A stretch of DNA of 64,000 nucleotides from Saccharina japonica (taxonomy: Eukaryota; Sar; Phaeophyceae; Laminariales; Laminariaceae): the NCBI GenBank assembly GCA_008828725.1, contig MEHQ01004270.1, positions 186,001-250,000 on the forward strand, read 5' to 3'. A model generated the notes under the pieces. It ran no database searches. It saw nothing but the letters and a program-made list of their open reading frames with translations, and was not told the origin of the DNA. Position 1 is the stretch's first letter, and each line of letters starts with the position of its first letter. Position numbers and translations under genes: made by a program. Of the stretch, positions 46,901-56,824 are shown piece after piece.

Positions 46901-49900
46901 CGGGTCTCAGTGGTATAACACACAAGATAACACACACCCCGTGACGAATTTTGAAGACGGTTTTCTGCCGGGTATTAAACGTAGTTGCGATCTCTCTGAA
47001 GCACCCACGCCAGCTAAAGGAGGGCCGCGATCCAAAAACGGTTAGGATGGCTGTCGTTAAAAGGCTCTTGTGTTATTGTACCTGTCCCTAGTTTTAAGGA
47101 TCGTTTGCATACTCATATTTAATCCAAACGGTTCCTATATTTCGGGACTAAGGAGTGGTACATACATGTGATGATTTTTATGTGCGATGCGCCAATGCAA
47201 AACGCCTCCCCGTGCATGCATGCATGCAACACCCACCCCAACAATCCTGCGTGTGTAGGCGGACCGCGACCTGTGGGTGGTGGACGAGGACTCTCAGGCC
47301 AGCGCCATGTGGAAGACGAACAAGTTCGGGTACGGCACCTTCGGGAGCACCCGCATGTACGACTCGGGCTACGCGACGGTGGAGTCGCAGAAGATTAAGC
47401 TCAACCTCGCGGGCTTCAGCGGGTGAGTTACACAAAGGTCGCTGTAAAAGTCGCAGTCTTAGTTGTGACGTGTGAGTCGAATGGGTGTTACGGGGGACTC
47501 GTATGGTAAATGGGGGACCAAATATTTGTTGGAAAAAGTTGGGAATTAGGGCCCGTTTTAACGAAGAAGAAAAAAAAATCAATTTGGATTTTTTTTTATT
47601 CAAAATCCGCTTTTCATTGGTCAACACACGCACCAGCACCAAAGATTAGGATCTTGGGGTATAATATTTGGTGCTGGTGCGTGTGTTGACCAATGAAGAG
47701 CGAATTTGAATTTTATTTTTTCCAAATTGAATTTATTTCATACTCGTTAAAACGGGCCCTTCTACACCTGGTCGTTCTGTTGGGTGTACCGTAGGTCCCA
47801 ATTTACCAGGGCCTTCCTCGGGAAAATTCCCGAAGATTTCGGGAATCGAGTAAATCAACCATATCAAACTAACCAATGCCGAATACACAATGTTAAAAGC
47901 ACCACAAGAAAGACAAAACCACGGCGAATCGAATGACGGTGTTTTTTTTTTTTTTTTTACCCAATGCCAATTCCCGTGGTAAATTACCATGGACCATACC
48001 GCGGTTCCTACTTCGTAAAAAAAAAAAAAAAACACCGTCATTTGATTCGCCGTGGTTTTGTCTTTCTTGTGGTGCTTTTAACATTGTTTATTCGGCATTG
48101 GTTAGTTTGATATGGTTGATTTACTCGATTCCCGAAATCTTCGGGAATTTTCCCGAGGAAGGCCCTGCTATTTACTATGGTCCCCGGTGATAGATACCTG
48201 TTTTCGTTTGTTTGTTACTGTAGTAGGTGTATTGGTTTGCTTGTTTGTGTTTTGTTTCATGTACTGTGCCTTGCTTTGTTTTATGCATTGTGTGTGTTTT
48301 GTTTTTTTGTATTGTGTGTGTTTTGTTTTTGTGTATTGTGTGTGTTTTGTTTTGTGTATTGTGTGTGTTTTGTTTTTGTGTATTGTGTGTGTTTGTTTTA
48401 CGCGCGTCGTGCGCTTGTTTTATCTTAGGTGTGTTGGTTTTAAGTCTTGTGTGTTTGTGCGTGGTTATGGTTGCGTGTGTTTTTGAGTTCCACCGTCGAC
48501 TCGCCTACCCCTCCGCTGATGTCTCAGGTCGTAGGCATGCTCAGCAAGCGCTCCCGACGTATCCCGCTGGCCCCCGCTTGGTATCAAGTTGTAATATTAA
48601 TAGGGATGCGCAACAACCCTTCTCCCCCCACCTTACGACGCTTCGTGGTTGGTGCAAGCAACGTCTGCATGGTTGTTGAAAACCCTAAGTGCTTCGTCCC
48701 GGCATTTCAGGGATGCGAGGGGGTCTATGGCCGTACGACTGCGGCCATGCACGACAAGAGTACCGCACCCCCTCCTCTTCCTCCCTAATCATTCCCGCAT
48801 ACCTCTTTGACTGTGGTCTCAGGTTGGCGATCCGCTGTTGCGGCGACGGGAAGGCTTACCGCTTCATCCTACGGGACAAGCAGTACGAAACCAACGGCAT
48901 CCAGTTCGAGACTATCGTTCAGGTTTGTCATACTTTAGGGTAGCCTATTTTTAATGGACCCCCTTTAAGGGTCCCCGCGATAAGAGAAAACGGTATATAG
49001 GGGACCTCGAATTTCTGCCTACCATTTGTTTTTGGCCACTGCTGACTGTAAGGCGCCGGTACCAAATCTGACAAGGGACGTTGGTATGGTAAGGGACCTA
49101 CAACCCCGAACACACTATTAATAGGGTCCCTTAAAATGGGCTAGGGTACCTTGAAAAGGAGCTATCTACTGAATGTAGGCGAGGTTTCGGCTCGGACCCG
49201 CGTAAAAAAACACTACGACGTATAATATTCCGGTAGTTTGTTGCTTGTTTTGTCGGAACTTTGTTTTCTTCTTTTTTTTTGGGGCGAGCCGCCGGCCTAT
49301 ACATATATTCGTTGCTCCATGCATGTTTCGCCGTTTCACCACCCCCTCCCCCTACGGCCATGCATGAAAATGAAGCACCCCCCCCCCCCCCCCCCCCCCC
49401 CTGCCCCCTCCGTTAACCCTGTCTTTATCCCCAGACTAAGCCAAACAAGTGGCAAACGCACCGGCTTTCTTTCTCCTCGTTCGACGCGTACCTCAACGGT
49501 CAAGTTGTGCAAGGTGACAAGGCTGACTTTTTTGTTTTTGTTAGCCATATACCTTACCAACCGTTTTTGTTGTTGTTGTTGCTGTTGTTGTTTTTTTTTT
49601 TCTTTTTCCTTTTCTTTTTCCTTTTTTTTTGTTTTGTTTTTTGTTACCTTCCCCTCCAAAACCGTGTCCGTTTTTTAGCGTTAGGACACACGTTACATTA
49701 CGATAGCGGTGCACCTACACGTTTTTCCGGGGGCTCCTGACTTGGTTATCTTGATTGCAGTATAGGAGCTCTACACTATGACGGAGAACCATAGTAAATA
49801 GGACAAAATATTGTTATTAATAGTAAACATAGGGAAATATATAGGTTCTATTATAGAATAGGAAAAGCATGCTACGATAGAGGTGCACCATGGTTTTTCT

Positions 49901-52900
49901 GAGCTCCTCACTTAAGGAGCGTCATACCTCATCGAAAATATGATTATGGAGGAAAATTAAAGTGCTGCCGGGCGAGAAATCTCTTGACCGAAGTATACTC
50001 TGAAGCATTACTCGTCACAAAAATGAAAGTCCGACGAATTTGGGGTAAGGAGTCCGATCGTTCAGAAAACGATTCTGCCAAAAAGTGCTACCTCTACCGT
50101 AGCACGCGTCAGGAGCTCTACACTATTACATAGGACCATAGTAAATAGGACAGCATATTGTTAGTATACATAGAGAAATATAGTGTTTTCTCTGTGTACC
50201 GTAGGTCCTAATTTCCAGGGTCCTCCGTAATACTACTATTCATAGTACGGGGAACCATAGTAATCAGGACCCAGCACCCAGACAAAAACCAGTATACTAG
50301 GTGTTCCAGTATTTTTAATAAAAACATATCTGGTCCTGGTTACTCTACTCCCCCCCTAACAAGCCACCCAAACACGACTTTGTGAAAAAAAATGGAAAGC
50401 GCAACCCAATGATAAGGCACATTATGCCTTATGAGGCACACGTCTTTTTCAATAGAGTTTTTCGCTTAAGGAGCTCCCCCGGCAGTGAGAAGTTTTTTTT
50501 TGCAAAAAAAAAAGTACCCCGACGACGGTCTCCCTTTTTTGCAGATACTTCTTGTAGGACTTGTTTGCCGCTGCCTAACAGTCTCCCCCCTTTTTTTTTT
50601 ACCGTTGGGGTGTCTTCGTTTCCGCTGCGTGGCGGTGTCCATTGGTTTACCGTTGGAGTGGGAAGCCGTCGTATGGGATGTGGTATCTATCGGGGCTGTT
50701 CATGGGTCGGATACAAATTCGCGGGTCGAATCCGGTCCGGTCCGATCCGGTGCGGTTGCGGTTTGGTCGGGTCGGGTCGGGTGGGGTCACCTAACCCGAC
50801 CCCGACTCGACGCGTGAGATTTTGAATACCTCCTGACCCGTGAACAGCCCTGGTAGTTGTAGAGTGTCGTGAATCCGTCTTCGCACAGCTGAACACATGT
50901 GTATATGCAGGAGTTCCTTTTTTTGTTATGATTTCGATATTTTCCCTTTCAGACCGATAACCACATTATGGGGGACGAAGTACTTGGAAAAAGAGTACGG
51001 GCACTTTTTGGAGTTGGAGAAGGGGTGGGTACACGGCTCCGCGGGCGTTGCTCTTTTCGCAACGTCTCGGGTGTGTCAAGCAGCATGTAACGGCGTAAGT
51101 ACTTCGAACGTGAGGAATCGTTCCGGCGACACCCTTTTTTGCGTCGTTGTGCCTCCGTTCTCGATGCTACCGTTTTTTGGTTCATTGCCCTTTCATGATT
51201 GATACCGAACAAAGTCACACAGTTAATTTCGTTCGTTGTTCTTGTGTGCTCGGTGCCGGATAAGTGACATTTTTGTTCTGCTTTGTTAGCCTGCTTTTAT
51301 TGCTCGATGCCGAATGACGGCCATACAACTTTTCATCTACTTTTTATCCCAGCGATGGGTTGCTCCCTTCCACCAAGCCTTGCTTTGTCGTTTTTGTACA
51401 ATGAAATGCTTTGCTTCGCGGGCTTTGTAGCTCGATGTCAGGTGATCGAATACCTTTACATTCCGTGGCCGTTCTTGCTCGACGCCGGATAAAGCGGCAC
51501 CCTTTTGCTCCATCCCCCCTCTCTGCTCGATACCGGCTAAGACTCTGTAGCCGCGTCGGACCAATGGTCCCCATCGATATGCAAGTCCGCCTCACAAGCG
51601 GTTTTTAGTAGGATGCAGCTCACCCTTCATGCGACCCGCCCAATACCTCACGGCGCTTCGCAAAGCTTGGTGCTAGCATTGCCTGCCTGGCCGGTGAAAA
51701 CCCGACATGCTCCGTCCCGGCGTTGTAGGGATGCGAGGGTCTATGGTCATACGACTACGGCCGTGCACGACATGAGTACACCTGTTTCGTTTTTCTTGTG
51801 TTTAAAGATAGCCGGTTGCACTTAGCTGTGTCTGGGAATTTTCGCAGCAGGTTATTTGCAAATGCCGTCAACGTGTGTGCGTTGGTGGACAAGTGGGAAG
51901 ATCGTATAGATGACTCTCGATAGGCGGGCGTACAACCGGCTTCAGCCAACTCAAAATAAGTCCAACTAGCTTTCGGACGCCGTCAATTTTGTCATCCCGG
52001 ATTATTTTACCCCCTTTTTGTTCGTGGCCACCCTCATGCTTGGAGCCGGGTAAGGCTTTTTAGCTGAGTGAGAACGATGGTTTGCTCACTTCAACCTGTT
52101 TCGTTTTGTTTTGTTTCCCTTTTTTTTTTTTTTTTGCTCCTTGTTGCGTGTTTCAGCCGAGGCCGGTATGGAGGTTGACCGAGCCTCTGTCGAGCAGCTG
52201 GCCATCGGGTACAAGCGCGAACCGGTGGACCCGTTCAACTTCATCCTTTCGATGCACTTCGTCAAGGTAACCGACCTTGTTACTCTCCGTTCAACTTTAT
52301 TATTTGGATGCACTTGCGTCAGGGTAACAGATCTTACAGTCCGTTCAACTTCATCCTTTCGATGCACGTCGTCAAGGTAACCGACCTTTTCACCGCCCGT
52401 TCAACTTTATACGTTTGATGCACTTCGTCAGGGTAACCGATCTTTATACCGTCCGTTCAACTTCATCCTTTCGATGCACTTTTGTCAAGGTAACTTTTTT
52501 TTTATCGTAGCCTGTTCAACTTCTAATCCTTTCGATGCATTTTGTCAAAGGAATACTCGACTATGTTTCCGTCTGTCCCCATGCGTTTTTAATGTCGGCG
52601 AGGCCCTTATCGATTATCGCTAATGCGTGTGTTTATTGCCGTTGCGGAGACTTGAACCGATAAACTCCTGTGCTCGTGCGTCTTTCAGTGGTGGGGAGAC
52701 CCTTACCAATCGACGTCCCTGAGCATTTTTTATGTTTGTGTCGCGGAGATGAGTCATGTCATGTTTTGTCCTCTCGCCATGTTTTGAGTGGTTGATCGAT
52801 GTTGTCGTGAAGTGGATGGCGGACTGCGCGTGCGTCATTTTTCTGTCGGGAAGGAGAGGGGTGTACCTTGGCGTTTTTGTTTGTTTGATTTTTTTCCTTC

Positions 52901-55900
52901 TTTTGGCGGCTATATTCCTGCGGCGATGGATGATGTGTCGAGGCGACTGCAGGAGGTGAAAGAGGTGGAAACGTTTCACTTATTGGACATATTTCGATAC
53001 GACCTATCGATCCCTGTAGATCATATTACATCCTATACCCGCCGTTACGGTATGCGGTGCAAGAGCCGTGTCGTACACACCCCGCGCTGACTAATTGCGC
53101 GCTGATCGGAGCCCCCTTTACCGCGTTCATGAACGGTTCATACGGTGTGGCTCGCGTGTGGTTCCAGTGGTACGATAACGGGTAGTTCGAAAAATGCCCA
53201 AACACCACTTAATACGCTTATCTCTACTCATAACCGTATATATATCCCTAAAACCCCGACCCCGCCTCTACCAATATAAGCTTTTGTCTCGACGAAATCA
53301 GGCGTGGTTTTTTTTTGTTGTTGCAGAATCGGTCCACCACACTGATAGGTACTGGTATATCCTAAAATGTTTTTATTACGGGGGACCGTAGTCATTAGGA
53401 CCATTTTTTTTTGCCAAAAATAGGAAAATATATAGATCTTTGTCCTTTCCGTAGGTCCTATTTTACTACGGTTCCCAAAAACAGATAACAATTGAGTGAT
53501 GCGGTAAAGGCTCCTGTCTCATCGATTCGTCCCCCCCCCCCCCCCCCCCCCTCTCCTTGGTGTGGCGTTTTGATCGAAAACTTTCAGGTTTACCGGACGC
53601 AGATCGAGCCGGAGTTCATCTACGTGTCTTCCGCAGGCGTTCCCCCCATCACCGACTCCAACTACGACCGCGTTCTCGAGGTATGTGGTATTTATGTGGG
53701 TGGGCTGCTGCTTTTGTATTGTACCTGCCTAATATGCACCCGGTCAGTCTGACCCGAAATGTAACGACCATTTCGATGAAGTGTTTCATATACAAGGTGC
53801 CTCCTTTATATTGCGGATCAGAGGGTAACTAAAATAAGCACCCTACCCCTTGTCTTTTCCCAGACCTTGGGGTCGTGATTTTGATTAGTTTTCCTTTTTT
53901 TTTTTTTTTACCCTCGTACCTCGTGGCTTGGGATGACGGGCTTCAGTTGCCTCGGGGTCGAAATAGGTGTAATAAAGCCGTTGTGGTCAGCAGGGTATAT
54001 GTACGTACATGCTGTCGGTCGCTCTGCTGGCGTTGCTGTTTCTCCGATTGCATATGTAAGAGTTCGCTGCCTTGTTGTTTCCTTCAAGTTGTTCCGACCG
54101 TCCTCAGTTGTTGTTTGTTGTTGTTAGTGTTATTAGTTGTGGTGTTGGTGTTTGTGTTGGTGTGTTGTTGTTATTATTGTTATTGTTGGTGTTGGTGTTG
54201 GTGTTGTTAGTTGTGGTGTTGGCGTTGGTGTTGGTGTTAGTGTTATTAGTTGTGGTGTTGGCGTTGTTGTTGTTGGTGTTGTTGGTATTGGTGTTGTTGC
54301 TATTGTTGGTGTTGTTGTTATTGTGGTGGCGGGTGCAGACTTGTCTACAATCGTGTCATACCCGCCATCGACATTGAAATGACGGGAGGGTCTATTATGA
54401 TCATACGACTACGGCCACGCATGACAACGAGTACATACCCCCCCCCTCACGCCTCCCCCCCTATGAATATATGATATATTTATAGGTTGGGTTGGCGTCG
54501 GTTGGCAACGACGCTGTAAAACACGCCACTCGCTGCGTGAGCTACGTGGACAACCAGGGTGCCGTTTTTTGTTTTTGTTTTTGGCGGTCACCAAAGCTGG
54601 CGGTCGAGTGGATCATTTGTGCGGGGTGGAGAACCTTTGCTCCGCACAAGGGGAACGGTCGTATCACGTAGTGTTAATATGGTAAGGCATCCGCGAGGCA
54701 GTTACATAGTAAAACCCATTGCTGTCTCGAAGTGGCCACACCAGAAATTAAATTAACTCATTGAAGCTGTCGTCCATATGCAAGTCCGCCTCACAAGAAG
54801 TTCTTAGCAGGATGCAGCTCACCCTTCACGCGACTCGCCCAATACCTCACGGCGCATCGCGCTTGGTGCTAGGAATGTCTGTCTGGTTGGTGAAAACCCA
54901 ACGTGCTCCGTCCCGGCATTGTAGGGATGCGAGGGTCTACGGTCATACGATTACGGCCATGCATGATATCGAGTACACCCACTCCCATCCCCCACCCCGA
55001 CTACCCCCCCTTACCTCTGGACCCCCCCGACCACCCAACAACCCGACCGTACATTTCCGAAAATGGCAACCAATTCTTTTATTTTGTTTTATTTTTTTGC
55101 GCGCAGACGGATTTTTTGCTGAAGCCGAGAACCCCAGAAGAGCTGCTGNTTCGCGCTTGGTGCAAGCAATGTCTGCCTGGTTGGTGAAAACCCAACGTGC
55201 TCCGTCCCGGCATTGTAGGGATGCGAGGGTCTATGGTCATATGACTACGGCCGTGCACGACATGGGTACACTGTCTCCCGTTGCTGACCGCTACGCCACC
55301 GGCCGATGATTATTGGGGATTCGATCGTATGCTGTGTGTTTTTAAACGGCAGACTTTGAAGGAGAACAACCCGAAGTGCTACTACAACGCGAGGGGGGAA
55401 GAGCTGCTGCGCAAGTCCGGGCTCACGTACACGATCATTCGCGTAGAGGGGTTCAACAACTTGCCCGGCGGTATCCAGGCGATTGAGATCAAGCAGGTGA
55501 GAAAAGCGAGACATCTGGCTTTTACTTCGTGCCGGTAGTTGTCGTTGTGGTCATTCAACCTGCTCTTTAGAGTGAACGCTGCTCTTAAAAATCAACACGC
55601 TCTTCGTCCGTCCGCATCCATACACGTGGCTATGGCCCTAGAACGACAGGATACTATGTTATGTTCGCTGGACGGGGCCTAAGCTGAAATTCGCCTCTTG
55701 GTGTCACGTCGTGAACGTTTTGTCGGGTAAATATGTTGCCTGGGGGCAGTGATTGCAGTGCCGTATTTGCCCGAATAGCCCAAAATTAATGTAACCTGAA
55801 ACGTCTTATTGATGGCGAAAAATGGGGTGATTTTGTGTCCAGCCTTTGTCACCGCTACAGCAGTTATCAATATAGCACGAATTATCTAATCGCAGGTGAA

Positions 55901-56793
55901 ACAAGCCGTGTTAACAATCGATACTGCAGTCGCGCGCAAGTCAAACCTTTTTTCACCACCTATAGCGTGTATACCCTTCGTATAATTTAATTATCTTCTA
56001 TTAATAGTAGTGCAACCACAGTGTTAGTCATTATCCTATAGTTGAATGGCCTGTTAGTGCTTATTTAAACATTTTGGCAAGGCTCTTCCTTGAAGTTGTG
56101 TCTGTACTATCCGTGTAACTAACGCAGTCATAGCCAAGCCTTTTGTCACCACTATACATATTGTTTATAGGTTTAATACTTGAGTACCACGACAGTATCA
56201 ATAGGTATGCTGTTTGTATAGTGATGGCCTGTTCTACCTATACAGTAGTTCCATTTTTGGCAGGGCTTTTGCTGGATGATTTGTCTGCGCGGACGAGCTG
56301 TTGGCGTGCCCTCTACTCTTGTCTGTCCCTCCAGAAGGCGGTTCAACAGCTTCCCACACGAGGCCAGAAATTACGAACACCTCGGTGCGAAGCTAACGCG
56401 ACTCGGTAAAACCCAAAGTCGACGTATTTCCACCCGTCTAGGAAAAGCGTGCAGCAGTACCCCTCACCAACACGGGGGACCATAGTAAACAGGTCCTTCG
56501 GTACACACAAACACCTATACATTTCCCTATTTTTACTAACGTCAGGTCCCATTTGCTATGAATATTACGGGGGACAATATTAAGGAGAGGAGCAAACACT
56601 CGTAGTGTAACGTTGGAAAATGTACATTGGGAAATGTGTACCGTAGGCCCCCTATTTACTATGCCCCCCCCCCGCGAAAAAGCAAATACCATCATGCTGG
56701 GTGCGTGTCGTGCTCCTCATTTCGTTGCTTGGTCGGACTTATCGTATCGAGCGTTGGATTCGTACACAGGCGTGCGATCGTTTTTCAGCGCTC

Positions 56794-56824
<31 letters not shown>

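Larger units (their letters stand above)
47488..48190. mobile_element. TTAC-MITE with two nested insertions (intron 7)
   Basis: Left piece TTACGGGGGACTCGTATGGT at 47488. A Harbinger-like MITE interrupts it at 47549-47759, a second interior piece (TTCTGTTGGGTGTACCGTAG) follows, then a hAT-like foldback at 47807-48167. The right end ATTTACTATGGTCCCCGGTGA is followed by TA at 48191-48192. Confidence 0.8.

Noticed and set aside
49556..49640. Leu/Phe-rich membrane-like ORF
   Set aside because: Translation of T-rich (TTG)n and poly-T DNA just downstream of exon 9.
50949..51092. Possible extra exon (TKYLEKEYGHFLELEKGWVH)
   Set aside because: Exon 9 ends in phase 1 and exon 10 begins with the matching two bases, giving a continuous CIA30 end. 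An inserted exon is not needed and this piece does not resemble the family.
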